Origin: Acidobacteriota bacterium
Lineage (GTDB): Bacteria > Acidobacteriota > Blastocatellia > Pyrinomonadales > Pyrinomonadaceae
Reading direction: 5' to 3'
Length of the DNA: 64,000 bases
NCBI GenBank assembly: GCA_019639155.1
Contig: JAHBSJ010000006.1
Location: forward strand, 124,001-188,000
The translations under genes were made by a program, and so were the position numbers. This document shows positions 16,737 through 26,490 of the stretch, piece by piece (position 1 is the first letter of the stretch; the number at the start of each line of letters is the position of its first letter). The notes below the pieces were generated by a model, which was not told where the DNA came from, did no database searches, and saw only the letters and a list, made by a program, of their open reading frames with translations.

Positions 16737-17972
16737 CTAACTTTTTCGCGAAAATCTTCCTATCCACTCGACTATCCGCCCGACCGAGAATCTGCCGCCC
16801 GAGCCGCCTTCCCGCTGTTGGGCACGCATAGACCAATATGCAAGCCCGCAAGCAACCGACCACTGCGGATGCCGCACCTCATTCAACAGCCCGTCAAATC
16901 GCGACGGATCTGGCGTTCCGACACGTGTCGGCGCGTCAAATACCTGCTCCGCGATCTCTGCAATGCCGCGGATCGCAGCTCCGCCGCCCGTCAAAAAGAC
17001 GCCGGCCGAGAATCGCGCACCCGTCTCGCGAGCTGCTTTCGCAACATGCTGCAGAAGTTCAACGGCACGTGGCTGAAGAATATCGGTCAGGATCTCTTTT
17101 GAGAGCGTCCTGATCTCGTCTCTCCCAAAGGGAACGATCTCAATGATGTCCTGACGCTCTTCCGGCGTTAACAAATAGGATGCTGCACAGCCGTATTGAT
17201 GTTTGATCTTGTTAGCTTCTGGGATAGAAACCCGTAGCCCTGTCGCAATGTCTTTCGTGAAAAGCATGCTGCCGAACGGGAAAACCGCGGTGTGCTGCAC
17301 TGCTCCGCGCCCGAAGATCATCATACTCGTGACCTCGGAACCCATATTGACGACCGCACAGCCATACTCCTTGTCGTCGTCGGTCAATACTGCCGTCGCA
17401 GCGGCAAGCGGCTCCAGAACAAGGTCCTCTACCTCAATGCCGGCCTTTGTGACCGCTTTTGTCAAATTTTGTTTACCTGCGCTTGGACTCGAAACGACGT
17501 GCACCAAAGCCTCCAGCCGCGATCCCTGCATGCCAACCGGTTCGGTGATGCCGTCCTGACCGTCTATGATGAATTCCTGCGGCAGGCGGCTGACAATTTC
17601 CCAGCCAGGCGTCAGCGGCATCGCGCTTGCCGAATCTATCGCACGTTCGACGTCGTCCATCGTGATCTCTTTGTCCTGCCCTGCGACCGCGACAACTCCG
17701 TTTTTGTTCTCGCCCTGCAGATGTTCGCCGGACAGGTTTACCGTCGCCGACGAAACGTCGATGCCGCAACGCTTCTCAGCATCAGCCACAGCCTTTCCTA
17801 CGGCGTCAACGACAGATTCCGCAGAGGTTATCACGCCGCGGCGGAGCCCTTTTGACTCGGCATCGCCCATACCGACGATCGCCATTCGCCCGTCTTCCGC
17901 AGCTTCGCCGATCACACAGCGAACACGGCTCGTCCCGATATCTAAACCGACCGAATGGATGTCATTGCTCAT
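16737..17972 (-). CDS. ftsA: Cell division protein FtsA (actin-like Z-ring anchor)
   Basis: Actin-fold ATPase that ties FtsZ to the membrane and recruits later divisome proteins, 411 aa. Phosphate-1 region VGLDIGTSRVRCVIGE; SHS2/1C domain around ESKGLRRGVITSAESVVDAVGKAV; phosphate-2 region CAVVNMGSEVTSMMIF; adenosine motif FLTGGGAAIRGI. The protein ends in an amphipathic membrane-targeting helix (VGRIVEWIGRFSRKS), the expected FtsA anchor. It starts 3 bp after the ftsQ stop. Confidence 0.95.
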   Translation of the reverse strand: MSNDIHSVGLDIGTSRVRCVIGEAAEDGRMAIVGMGDAESKGLRRGVITSAESVVDAVGKAVADAEKRCGIDVSSATVNLSGEHLQGENKNGVVAVAGQDKEITMDDVERAIDSASAMPLTPGWEIVSRLPQEFIIDGQDGITEPVGMQGSRLEALVHVVSSPSAGKQNLTKAVTKAGIEVEDLVLEPLAAATAVLTDDDKEYGCAVVNMGSEVTSMMIFGRGAVQHTAVFPFGSMLFTKDIATGLRVSIPEANKIKHQYGCAASYLLTPEERQDIIEIVPFGRDEIRTLSKEILTDILQPRAVELLQHVAKAARETGARFSAGVFLTGGGAAIRGIAEIAEQVFDAPTRVGTPDPSRFDGLLNEVRHPQWSVACGLAYWSMRAQQREGGSGGRFSVGRIVEWIGRFSRKS

Positions 17973-17975
17973 TTG

Positions 17976-18812
17976 TTAAAACTCCAGAAATTGAATGACC
18001 GGCGACACGCCTGCCGCATCAATAGAACGAACTTTGCTCTCCTTACCACTGATCGCGTCAAGCGCCGTTTTCAGCCCTTTGCCGATATTGTCGCGAGCGA
18101 GTGTCACTGCGATCGGCCGTTCTCCGTCCTTCACTGAGACCACGGGAACTCGCAGATTTGAAAGATCCGCGGCGGCAACGCTGTTCTCTATTCCGAATTG
18201 TTTCAGCTCGTCAAAGACCTTCTTGAACATTTTCAGACGAGCCAGATTCTCGGTGTGGGCTTTTTCGGTTTTCGCGTCGTCCCAGCCCTTCATGTAAAAC
18301 GGGAATGCGTTCTCGCCGGCCCCGGCTTTCGCTAAGAACGCACCTTCGCTGTCAACGAGAAAATCACCCGCGGCCGTACGAACGACCGCAATTGGAACGC
18401 GTTCTTCCAGCACGACCTTTATACCCGACGGCAAAGAAGCCGATACCGATGCCGTGCGGACGAACGGAAATTTCTCGATCTTCTGCTTCATCGATGCATA
18501 GTCGGCATTCCAAACGCCCGTGCTTTCCGCCTCCGCAAAAACCACTCGACGAATATCTTCAACGCCGGTACGGTCATTGCCGGTGACGTAAACATTTTCA
18601 AGCCTGAAAAAGTCGGATCTGGTCGCGGACTGATATCCCATCACACCCAAATAGCCAATGCCGATCAGCAAGAAGACCGACAAAATCGACGGGATCACAT
18701 ATTTGGCCGTCGCGGCGCCGACAGAAACATTCTTGGCTGTCCGCCGACGGGTCGGTTTACGGCGTTTTACGACCGTGCTTTTTGCAGTTGTTTTTCGTTT
18801 TCGCGTGGCCAT
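17976..18812 (-). CDS. ftsQ: Cell division protein FtsQ/DivIB
   Basis: Bitopic divisome protein linking FtsA/FtsZ with FtsL/FtsB and FtsI/FtsW, 278 aa. It has a very basic cytoplasmic N-terminus (RKRKTTAKSTVVKRRKPTRR), one membrane span (YVIPSILSVFLLIGIGYLGVMGY, about residues 38-60), a POTRA domain (FRLENVYVTGNDRTGVEDIRRVV) and the FtsQ beta domain (FPFVRTASVSASLPSGIKVVLEER, VDSEGAFL). Its location between murC and ftsA is the classical position. Start 8 bp after murC. Confidence 0.92.
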   Translation of the reverse strand: MATRKRKTTAKSTVVKRRKPTRRRTAKNVSVGAATAKYVIPSILSVFLLIGIGYLGVMGYQSATRSDFFRLENVYVTGNDRTGVEDIRRVVFAEAESTGVWNADYASMKQKIEKFPFVRTASVSASLPSGIKVVLEERVPIAVVRTAAGDFLVDSEGAFLAKAGAGENAFPFYMKGWDDAKTEKAHTENLARLKMFKKVFDELKQFGIENSVAAADLSNLRVPVVSVKDGERPIAVTLARDNIGKGLKTALDAISGKESKVRSIDAAGVSPVIQFLEF

Positions 18813-18820
18813 AACTTTAT

Positions 18821-20203
18821 CTACTTCGCCGAGAGTTTCGCTAAGATCTCGTCCGCCAGTTTTGTAACGCTGCCTGCTCCGAGAGTTATTACAAGGTCGT
18901 TCGGCTGAAGGACGTCCGCAACAGTTGCCGCCGCCGTTTCGACACCGCCGATATATGTCATGTTCTTGTGGCCGTACCGGCGGATATTTTCAGCCAGGTT
19001 TTCTGCTGTAATGCCTTCGATCGGCTGTTCGCTTGCCGGATATATGTCGAGCAGCAGAACGACGTCGGCATTGTTGAACGCAACGACGAAATCGTCCATC
19101 AGATCCCGCGTTCGCGAATAGCGGTGCGGCTGAAAAACGACGACCGTCCGGCGGCCTGCCGAGCCTTTTTTCGCAGCTTCGAGCGTTGCTACGATCTCGG
19201 TCGGATGATGCCCATAATCGTCTACGACGAGAATTCCGTTGACCTCGCCTTTGACCTGAAAACGGCGATTCGCGTTCTTGAAATGTGAGAACGCTGCAGA
19301 GATCTGATCGAACGGGACCTCAAGTTCCATCGCGACCGCCGTCGCCGCTAAGGCATTGTAAACGTTGTGCTTACCGGGCACGGGCAGATCGATCTTTCCT
19401 AATGCCGTATCTCCTTTCACAACATCAAAACCGCAGCCAAAATTGCCTGTATATTCGATATTCCTCGCCGATACATCTGCCTGTGCGGTCAGCCCGTATG
19501 TAATGCGGCGGCGTCTGATGTTCGGGATCAGGGCTTGAATATTCGCATCGTCCAAACAAATTACCGCAGCGCCGTAAAAAGGCACTTTATTTACGAAATC
19601 TGTGAAACACTGAATGACGTCGTCCATGTCTTTGTACGACTCCATGTGTTCCTTATCTATGTTCGTCACGACCGCGATGGTCGGATAAAGCATCAAAAAT
19701 GACCGATCGCTTTCATCGGCTTCGGTAACGAACCATTCACTTTCGCCGAGTCTGGCGTTTGAACCGAGCGTATCGACCACACCTCCTACTATCGTCGTCG
19801 GATCGACACCTGCGTGGCCCAATATCGTAGCGATCATCGACGTCGTTGAGGTCTTGCCGTGCGTTCCGGAAACCGCGATCGAATAAGGCTTCAGCGTCAT
19901 CAATTCCGCGAGCATCTCCGCACGCGGTATCACAGGAAGCCCGAGTTCCCTAGCACGAACGATCTCCGGATTGTCGTCTTTGATCGCAGATGAGTACACC
20001 ACGACCTCAGCGTCTTCCACATTCTCGGCAGAATGCCCTTCGTAGATCTTCACGCCGAGATTCTCGAGCCTTTCGGTGTTCTTCGAGCGATTTACATCCG
20101 ATCCGCGAACCTCGAAGTCGAGATTAGCCAGCACCTCGGCTATACCGCTCATACCGATGCCGCCTATGCCGATAAAATGAATTTTCGTAACGTGTCGAAA
20201 CAT
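18821..20203 (-). CDS. murC: UDP-N-acetylmuramate--L-alanine ligase
   Basis: Adds L-Ala to UDP-MurNAc in the cytoplasm, the first amino acid of the stem peptide. 460 aa. N-terminal Rossmann-like IHFIGIGGIGMSGIAEVL, ATP-binding loop GTHGKTST (113-120), central TEADESDRSFLMLYPTIAVVTNID, and the C-terminal ligase domain with VVDDYGHHPTEI and FQPHRYSRT. All are MurC-specific. Gap of 5 bp to murG upstream and 8 bp to ftsQ downstream. The neighbours murB and ddl found here in many clusters are missing. Confidence 0.97.
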   Translation of the reverse strand: MFRHVTKIHFIGIGGIGMSGIAEVLANLDFEVRGSDVNRSKNTERLENLGVKIYEGHSAENVEDAEVVVYSSAIKDDNPEIVRARELGLPVIPRAEMLAELMTLKPYSIAVSGTHGKTSTTSMIATILGHAGVDPTTIVGGVVDTLGSNARLGESEWFVTEADESDRSFLMLYPTIAVVTNIDKEHMESYKDMDDVIQCFTDFVNKVPFYGAAVICLDDANIQALIPNIRRRRITYGLTAQADVSARNIEYTGNFGCGFDVVKGDTALGKIDLPVPGKHNVYNALAATAVAMELEVPFDQISAAFSHFKNANRRFQVKGEVNGILVVDDYGHHPTEIVATLEAAKKGSAGRRTVVVFQPHRYSRTRDLMDDFVVAFNNADVVLLLDIYPASEQPIEGITAENLAENIRRYGHKNMTYIGGVETAAATVADVLQPNDLVITLGAGSVTKLADEILAKLSAK

Positions 20204-20208
20204 AAATA

Positions 20209-21309
20209 TTAGGCCCTTCCGGCAGCGGCCAATTCCTCGATCATGTCCGCAGTTGCGTCCGCGGCATCGGCCCGAGCCAATGAGCGTGCGACGGCTCCCA
20301 TCTTGCCTACGGTGTCAGGATCGCGGGCCAGAGAGACGATCTCATCGGCGATCCGTTCCGGCGTTAACTCGGTTTGAATTACCATTCTCGCCGCTCCTTT
20401 CTGGACAAGAGCCTCTGCATTTTTCCTTTGGTGATCATCGGCAGCCCCCGGAAACGGTATCATCACGGCCGGCTTCCCCGCCGCGCATACTTCGGCACAG
20501 GTCGTCGCACCGGAGCGACACACTATCAGATCGGCCCTATCGAAAGCAGCCGCCATTTCCGAAATATACGGCCGCACGTCAGCATCGTCCCAACCTTCTG
20601 AAGTATATGCGTTACGTACGGCCTCATATTGAGCTTCACCTGTTTGATGCGTGAAGGAGAGTTTTCCCTTCTCCTCAGCGAACAATGGCAGAGCTGCAAT
20701 GACCGCGTCGTTGATCGCCCGAGCACCCTGCGAGCCTCCAAATATCAAGACCTCAACCTTTTCACTCGGCGGACGAATCGGAATATCAAAGAATTCTTTC
20801 CTAACAGGATTCCCGGTCACTACAGCCTTCGGGCCGAAAAACGGCACCGCGGCGTCGAATGTCAACGCGGCTTTATCCACAAAGCGTGCAAGCTGACGAT
20901 TCGTAAATCCCGGCAAAGCGTTCGAGTCCATAACAAGCGTCGGTTTCCCCATAAAGTGTGCGACGAGCAAAACTGGACCCGAAACGTATCCGCCTGCACC
21001 TACTACGACGTCGGGTTTGAATTCACGGATCAGCGTCCTCGCTTCCCAAAAACTGCGGGGCAATAATGCGGCTCCCTTCAGCTTTCTTACTAAACCGACA
21101 TTCTTGAGTCCCGCACTGTGGATAAGCGCAAGCTGAAATCCGTTTTCAGGAACAATGCGGGTCTCAAGTCCCTTGGCAGTACCGACGAACAATATCTCTG
21201 TTTCGGGGTTCCGCTCTTTTAGGACATTCGCCACTGCAATGCCGGGATAAATGTGGCCTCCGGTCCCGCCCGCAGCGATCAGAATGCGCAATTGAGGCGA
21301 TTCACGCAT
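20209..21309 (-). CDS. murG: UDP-N-acetylglucosamine--lipid I N-acetylglucosaminyltransferase
   Basis: GT28 transferase making lipid II from lipid I at the inner membrane face. 366 aa from ATG 21309. This start is chosen over upstream in-frame codons because AAAGGAGG sits 7 nt before it and the protein then begins MRESPQLRILIAAGGTGGHI, with the GGTGGH motif at the right distance. C-terminal donor-binding signatures are IFGGSQGARAIND, YISEMAAAFDRADLIVCRSGATTCAEV and IPFPGAADDHQRKNAEAL. The start overlaps the end of ftsW by 8 bp, indicating translational coupling. Confidence 0.97.
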   Translation of the reverse strand: MRESPQLRILIAAGGTGGHIYPGIAVANVLKERNPETEILFVGTAKGLETRIVPENGFQLALIHSAGLKNVGLVRKLKGAALLPRSFWEARTLIREFKPDVVVGAGGYVSGPVLLVAHFMGKPTLVMDSNALPGFTNRQLARFVDKAALTFDAAVPFFGPKAVVTGNPVRKEFFDIPIRPPSEKVEVLIFGGSQGARAINDAVIAALPLFAEEKGKLSFTHQTGEAQYEAVRNAYTSEGWDDADVRPYISEMAAAFDRADLIVCRSGATTCAEVCAAGKPAVMIPFPGAADDHQRKNAEALVQKGAARMVIQTELTPERIADEIVSLARDPDTVGKMGAVARSLARADAADATADMIEELAAAGRA

Positions 21310-22462
21310 ATTTTCGCCTCCTTTTGGCCGCGGCCCGCGTACGCGCGTCTGCGAATACTTCGGATTCCGCATGCCGAGCAACGCTCAACAGAATGCCGAT
21401 ACCGACGAGAGTCACCAGAACGGATGAACCGCCGTAAGAGATGAAGGGCAACGGGATCCCTTTTGCCGGCAGGATCGATGTGACCACGCTGATATTGAAC
21501 AACGCCTGCACGATAATGCCGGTGATTATGCCGATGCTCAGAAGCATGCCGAACCTGTCAGGAGCCAGCACCGCCGCTCGGGCCCCGCGCCACAGCAATA
21601 CACCGAACGCCAAGACGACTCCCATCGTTCCGATCAGACCAAACTCCTCGCCGACGACCGAAAAGATGAAATCCGAGTATGGATAAGGTAAATAGAACAG
21701 CTTTTGATGCCCCTTGGCATAACCTTCGCCAAAGATGCCGCCGGAGCCGATCGCGTAAAGCGACTGAACCACCTGATATCCCTCTTTGCTGGCGTATTGA
21801 TGCGGATCAAGAAATGCCATCATGCGGGCGACCCTCCAAGGCGCCAGCAGAATAGCGCCGACACCGACCGCCCCCAACACAGCTACAACGCTTGCTATGT
21901 GCAATATTCGCGCACCCGCAGCAAAATAGACGGCACAAAAGATCGCGCAGAGGACAATCGTAGTGCCCAGGTCTTTTTCCATGAAGACGAGTCCACCGAG
22001 GAGCGCTAATATCAGCAGGCTCGGGATAACGCCCTTCGTTATGCTGCCGACCTCGTCCTCGCGCCGAGCGAGCCAATATGCGAGAGCCACTGCTAAAGCG
22101 ATCTTCGCGAGCTCGGACGGCTGGAATGAAAAGCCGGAGAAACGTATCCAACGTTTCGCCCCGTTGATCTCTGGAAACCAAAACACCGCGATCAACAGGA
22201 TCGTAGTTACCAACATGATTGCGATAACGACCCAAGTTTTCCGCAAATGGCGATAATCCATCCGGCTGATCGCGACCATCGCCGAAAGACCCGCGGCTGT
22301 AAATATGAGTTGTTTGAAAAAATACGTGAATTGGCTGCCGCTGTCAGTTTCCTTTAGAGCGAACATCGCAGACGCGCTATAGACCATCATCACGCCGAAC
22401 AGAGCAAGTCCGGTCGCGACGGCGAACATGATCCAATCGTATTTTTTCTCGGCTGCTGCCAT
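21302..22462 (-). CDS. ftsW: Septal peptidoglycan glycosyltransferase FtsW (SEDS family)
   Basis: SEDS polymerase that works with the FtsI transpeptidase, 386 aa with about ten membrane segments. Typical motifs: MMVYSASAMFA near the N-terminus, WIRFSGFSFQPSELAKIALAVALAYWLA, FMEKDLGTTIVLCAIF, GIFGEGYAKGHQKLFYLPYPYSDFIFSVVGEE and the C-terminal LPAKGIPLPFISYGGSSVL. The placement murD-ftsW-murG is canonical and separates it from RodA. It ends with a basic tail (RTRAAAKRRRKYA). The last 8 bp overlap murG. Confidence 0.96.
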   Translation of the reverse strand: MAAAEKKYDWIMFAVATGLALFGVMMVYSASAMFALKETDSGSQFTYFFKQLIFTAAGLSAMVAISRMDYRHLRKTWVVIAIMLVTTILLIAVFWFPEINGAKRWIRFSGFSFQPSELAKIALAVALAYWLARREDEVGSITKGVIPSLLILALLGGLVFMEKDLGTTIVLCAIFCAVYFAAGARILHIASVVAVLGAVGVGAILLAPWRVARMMAFLDPHQYASKEGYQVVQSLYAIGSGGIFGEGYAKGHQKLFYLPYPYSDFIFSVVGEEFGLIGTMGVVLAFGVLLWRGARAAVLAPDRFGMLLSIGIITGIIVQALFNISVVTSILPAKGIPLPFISYGGSSVLVTLVGIGILLSVARHAESEVFADARTRAAAKRRRKYA

Positions 22463-22469
22463 CTCGCTA

Positions 22470-23852
22470 TTACGCTTCCGCTGCCTGCAAGACCGTCAAT
22501 TCCGATACGGCCCGCTTAAAAACCTCGCCTCGCTCCTCAAAGCTTCCGAACATGTCAAAACTCGCACATGCGGGTGCTAAAAGAACACGGTCTCCGCGGC
22601 CGGCAAGCTCATAACCGGATCTGACGGCATCTGCCAATGACGCCGCCCGCGTGATCGGTGCAACTCCGGCGAGCTGCTTCTCGATGTTGTCGGCATCCTC
22701 TCCGATCAGGATCAAATTCGAGACCGAGGATTCGATCAACGGGATCAGTGGCGAATACGGAGCATTCTTGCCGCGTCCGCCCAAGATGAGGACGGTCTTG
22801 CTGTTTTCATCAGCGAGTGCTTCAAGAGCTTTCATAGTCGCATCAACGGAAGTCGCCTTTGAATCATTGTAGAACCTGACCCCCGAAACCTCTGCGACAA
22901 ATTCGATCCGATGTTCTACGCCTTTGAATGTTCTGACCGCTTCGGCTATCTGCTCGATCACAGCACCGCACGCGATCCCGGCGGCAAAGGCGGCTAGCAC
23001 ATTCTCAACATTGTGAAGACCGGGCAGAAAAATGTCGTTCCGCGTGATCAGCCGCGTTTCAGTACCGCCGGACCGATATATCAGTTCCCGTCCCCGAAGA
23101 AAACAGCCCTCATTCACTTCGCGCTTGACACTGAAAAGAAGTGTTCTTGCTCGCAGACCGTTCGCCCATTCTTCGGTTATCTCATTGTCAGCGTTCAAGA
23201 TCGCCGTGTCGTTCCCCGTCTGATTCATGAAAAGCCGGTGTTTCGCTGCCGCATAATCAAAAAACGAATCATATCTGTCCAAATGATTGGGGGTTACATT
23301 CAGGCAAATTGCCACATCGGGGTGTAGATCTTTGATGGTCTCAAGCTGAAAACTCGAGAGTTCAACCACGGTCCAACCGTCGTCAGCGGACGTCTCAACC
23401 AGCGAGGTCATTGCAGTGCCGATGTTGCCGCCAACCTGTGTCTTGAATCCTGCGGCCTTGAGTATCTCGCCGATCAAAGCGGTTGTAGTGGTCTTTCCGT
23501 TCGAACCCGTGATGCCGACAATACGGCCTTTCATGAAACGGTACGCGAGTTCTACTTCGCCTATCACCTCACCGTCCTTACGGTCGACATAACGGGCTGG
23601 GATCGTATTCGTCGGCACACCGGGCGAGATCACGACCAGATCGATCTGGTCCAGCAGCCACGACGGCAGATCGCCCGCGATCAGACCTATGCTGTGCGAG
23701 TCTTTCAGAGATCGGGCAGCATCGCTCCAGTCCTCGACCGGCTTACGGTCGTGCAAAGCAACGGTCGCTCCGCGTTCGGCCAGAAAACGCGCAGACGCAA
23801 CGCCGGACCTGCCGGCGCCCAATACGAGCGATTTCTTTCCCAGAACGTCCAT
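22470..23852 (-). CDS. murD: UDP-N-acetylmuramoyl-L-alanine--D-glutamate ligase
   Basis: Adds D-Glu to UDP-MurNAc-L-Ala. 460 aa. N-terminal uracil-binding domain with SLVLGAGRSGVASARFLAERGA, ATP loop GSNGKTTT (116-123), the LSSFQLETI and LNVTPNHLDRYDSF motifs, and the C-terminal domain with FYNDSKATSVDATMKAL and LILGGRGKN. These are MurD-type. Start 12 bp after mraY; 7-bp gap to ftsW. Confidence 0.97.
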   Translation of the reverse strand: MDVLGKKSLVLGAGRSGVASARFLAERGATVALHDRKPVEDWSDAARSLKDSHSIGLIAGDLPSWLLDQIDLVVISPGVPTNTIPARYVDRKDGEVIGEVELAYRFMKGRIVGITGSNGKTTTTALIGEILKAAGFKTQVGGNIGTAMTSLVETSADDGWTVVELSSFQLETIKDLHPDVAICLNVTPNHLDRYDSFFDYAAAKHRLFMNQTGNDTAILNADNEITEEWANGLRARTLLFSVKREVNEGCFLRGRELIYRSGGTETRLITRNDIFLPGLHNVENVLAAFAAGIACGAVIEQIAEAVRTFKGVEHRIEFVAEVSGVRFYNDSKATSVDATMKALEALADENSKTVLILGGRGKNAPYSPLIPLIESSVSNLILIGEDADNIEKQLAGVAPITRAASLADAVRSGYELAGRGDRVLLAPACASFDMFGSFEERGEVFKRAVSELTVLQAAEA

Positions 23853-23864
23853 CTGAACAATTCC

Positions 23865-25007
23865 CTAACGGAGCTTTAGCGTAGTCAAGCTCAACAGTGC
23901 AAATAAGATAGCCCCAATGACGAAACGAAAAACGATCTTTGATTCGTCCCATCCCAGGACTTCGAAATGATGATGCAGCGGCGTCATCTTGAAGATCCGC
24001 CGCCCCGGCTGACCGCCGCGCTTCGTCAACTTGAAGAACGAGACCTGCAGCATGACCGACAACGCTTCCAGTACGAATATCCCTCCGACGAACGGAAGGA
24101 GGAATTCTTGTTTTGTTAACACTGCGACAGTACCGAGCGCTCCGCCGATCGCAAGCGAACCCGTGTCTCCCATGAAGACTTCAGCCGGCGGAGCATTGAA
24201 CCACAAAAAGCCCAGGCTTGCCCCTGCCATCGCACCGCAAAACACGGTCAGTTCCGCCGCTGCCGGATTGTGCGTGATGTCAAGGCGTTCCGCCCATCGA
24301 GCATCGCTGGCAACATAGGTGAGTCCCGTTAAAGCGGCCATTGCAATGAACGTCGTACTGGCCGCGAGTCCGTCGAGCCCATCCGTCAGATTCACCGCGT
24401 TCGACGAACCAACCACAATGAACATCATGAAAAAAAGGTAAACGATGGGTCCGACATAGGTTATGCCGTCGATATCGGCGGTAGCCTTAAAGAAGGGTAT
24501 GCTTAGATTCCAGGGATAGCTTCCCCATGCCCAGAGAATAGCCCAAACTGCAATAACGACTACGATCTGTCCCGCGAACTTCTGCCTTCCGGTGAGCCCG
24601 AGGCTGCGCTTCTTTACGATCTTGATGTAATCATCGCCGAAACCGATAAGCGCGAACAGAATCGTCGCACCCAGGGCGATCCACATATACAGGCTGTCCG
24701 CTCGCGCCCACAAGATGGTCGCAAATATCACCGAACCGATCATCAGCGTGCCGCCCATTGTCGGCGTACCATGCTTCTTTTGGTGCGACTCCGGCCCTTC
24801 CTGCCGAATTTCCTGACCGTATTTAAGCTCCTTCAATTTCGCGATGACCTTGTTCCCGAACAAAAGCGAAATGAGCATGGCGGTGATCGCTGCCATCGCG
24901 GTTCTGAATGTCACATATTGAAAGACATTCAGGCCCTTGAAGAACCAGGATTCGCTGAACTGCCCATACTGGCGGAAAAGGATCTGATATAGGAAATAAT
25001 AGAGCAT
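23865..25007 (-). CDS. mraY: Phospho-N-acetylmuramoyl-pentapeptide transferase
   Basis: Integral membrane enzyme that transfers phospho-MurNAc-pentapeptide to undecaprenyl phosphate, forming lipid I. 380 aa, about ten membrane segments. Diagnostic motifs: [12 protein letters not shown] (cytoplasmic loop after TM2), [21 protein letters not shown] with the catalytic Asp residues, [11 protein letters not shown], and PLHHHFE near the C-terminus. Gap of 25 bp to murF upstream. Confidence 0.97.
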   Translation of the reverse strand: MLYYFLYQILFRQYGQFSESWFFKGLNVFQYVTFRTAMAAITAMLISLLFGNKVIAKLKELKYGQEIRQEGPESHQKKHGTPTMGGTLMIGSVIFATILWARADSLYMWIALGATILFALIGFGDDYIKIVKKRSLGLTGRQKFAGQIVVVIAVWAILWAWGSYPWNLSIPFFKATADIDGITYVGPIVYLFFMMFIVVGSSNAVNLTDGLDGLAASTTFIAMAALTGLTYVASDARWAERLDITHNPAAAELTVFCGAMAGASLGFLWFNAPPAEVFMGDTGSLAIGGALGTVAVLTKQEFLLPFVGGIFVLEALSVMLQVSFFKLTKRGGQPGRRIFKMTPLHHHFEVLGWDESKIVFRFVIGAILFALLSLTTLKLR

Positions 25008-25032
25008 CGCGTTCTTTTGCCGAACCGGCAGG

Positions 25033-26490
25033 CTACTTCACAAGTAAAGTGAATCTCTCTACCAACTTATCTATGACGATCTCTGTCCTCACGCCCCTGG
25101 AGCCTTTGACTAATACGACGTCGCCCGGACGAATCTGTTCTGCCAATAGGTCGCCGGCCGCTGCAGAGTCCTCACAAAATCGAGCATCCTTTATGCCAGC
25201 CTCGATAGCGCCTGAGACAAGCGATTTCGCCATTCCGCGAACACCCAGCAGCATATCGATCGACTCGACCCCCAGTTTTCGCCCGGTGTCAGCATGAATA
25301 TCTTCGGAATCTGGCCCCAGTTCGAGCATTTCGCCCGCTACAACGATCTTTCGCGAATCAGTTGGGCTTCCGCTGATGAGAGTTCTCACCATTGAAAGCA
25401 AGGCGTCCGGATTCGAGTTGTAGGAATCATTCACAACCGTGAACCCTTCATTAAACCGCATCAATACGCCTCTCTGGGGCGGTGCTTCGACGGTCGAAAG
25501 TGCACTCGAAATGGCGTCGATATCCATACCGGCCGCGTACGCCGCTGCCGATGCCGCCAAAGCGTTCATTATATTGTGCGTCCCATCGAGCGGAAATTCG
25601 ACCGAGCGCTTGTCACCGCGAATGTTTAGATCAAAGGTCGTATTGCCGAAGCCTACGAAAACAATATTCTCCGCTGAGACGTCAGCGGTCCCGCGCACTC
25701 CATAAGTAATAACACTGCCCTTGCTGAATGCAGCCATATCCGCAACACGCACATCATCTGCATTCAGGACTGCCGTTCCGCCATCTTTCATCCCTCGCAC
25801 GATCTCGGCTTTAGCTTCAGCGATTCGTTCTATTGTCCCTAAGTGCTCAATGTGAACAGGCAGAACGTTGAGAACGACTGCTATGTCCGGAGGCGTGATC
25901 CGGCAAAGCCGCTCGATCTCGTGCAGCGGCGTGGACATGCCCATTTCGAGAACGGCAATGTCGTACGCGTTGTCGGCGACAAGTTTCAAAACCGTTAATG
26001 GATGCCCGAGGCCGTTGTTGTAGTTCTTGATATTCCGAAGAACTTTCTCACCGCCGGAACTAAGGAGGTGCGCGGTCAACTCCTTCGCCGTGGTCTTCCC
26101 GGCACTTCCGGTAATCGCGACGACCTTTCTACCCCAATCGAGATAGACCCTGTGTGCGATCCGCTGCAACGCGGCGATCGAATCATCGACAAAGATCAGA
26201 CGACCTTCAAACTTTGAAAGTTCTTTCCGATATTCCTCAAATCGGTCAGGCCGAACGACCGCAGCGACAGCTCCGCGTTCAAATGCCGCATCGACATAAA
26301 CGGTCGAGTCTTCGAATTCGCCATTAAACCCGTTCTCTTTGTATTCGGGCTGAGATAGCGCGAAAAATACGCCGTTCGGCCCCGAATCGCGAGAATCAAT
26401 AACGAACGAACCCACTTCGCTGTCAAGCAAAGTGGGGTCAATGCCCGCTAACGGCGAGCCGATGTATTCAATGACGCGACTAAGTTTCAA
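25033..26490 (-). CDS. murF: UDP-N-acetylmuramoyl-tripeptide--D-alanyl-D-alanine ligase
   Basis: Adds D-Ala-D-Ala to the UDP-MurNAc-tripeptide. 485 aa. N-terminal domain with [19 protein letters not shown] loop GSAGKTT (128-134; most MurF have GSxGKT); then the MurF-specific [13 protein letters not shown] and [17 protein letters not shown], which separate it from MurE; C-terminal [16 protein letters not shown] and VAGEMLELG. The start lies inside the end of ftsI (11-bp overlap). murE, normally between ftsI and murF, is absent, so MurE must be encoded elsewhere. Confidence 0.96.
   Translation of the reverse strand: MKLSRVIEYIGSPLAGIDPTLLDSEVGSFVIDSRDSGPNGVFFALSQPEYKENGFNGEFEDSTVYVDAAFERGAVAAVVRPDRFEEYRKELSKFEGRLIFVDDSIAALQRIAHRVYLDWGRKVVAITGSAGKTTAKELTAHLLSSGGEKVLRNIKNYNNGLGHPLTVLKLVADNAYDIAVLEMGMSTPLHEIERLCRITPPDIAVVLNVLPVHIEHLGTIERIAEAKAEIVRGMKDGGTAVLNADDVRVADMAAFSKGSVITYGVRGTADVSAENIVFVGFGNTTFDLNIRGDKRSVEFPLDGTHNIMNALAASAAAYAAGMDIDAISSALSTVEAPPQRGVLMRFNEGFTVVNDSYNSNPDALLSMVRTLISGSPTDSRKIVVAGEMLELGPDSEDIHADTGRKLGVESIDMLLGVRGMAKSLVSGAIEAGIKDARFCEDSAAAGDLLAEQIRPGDVVLVKGSRGVRTEIVIDKLVERFTLLVK

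Noticed and set aside
21310..21381. Longer MurG starting at 21381
   Set aside because: The extension lies inside ftsW. AAAGGAGG positioned 7 nt before ATG 21309 decides the start.
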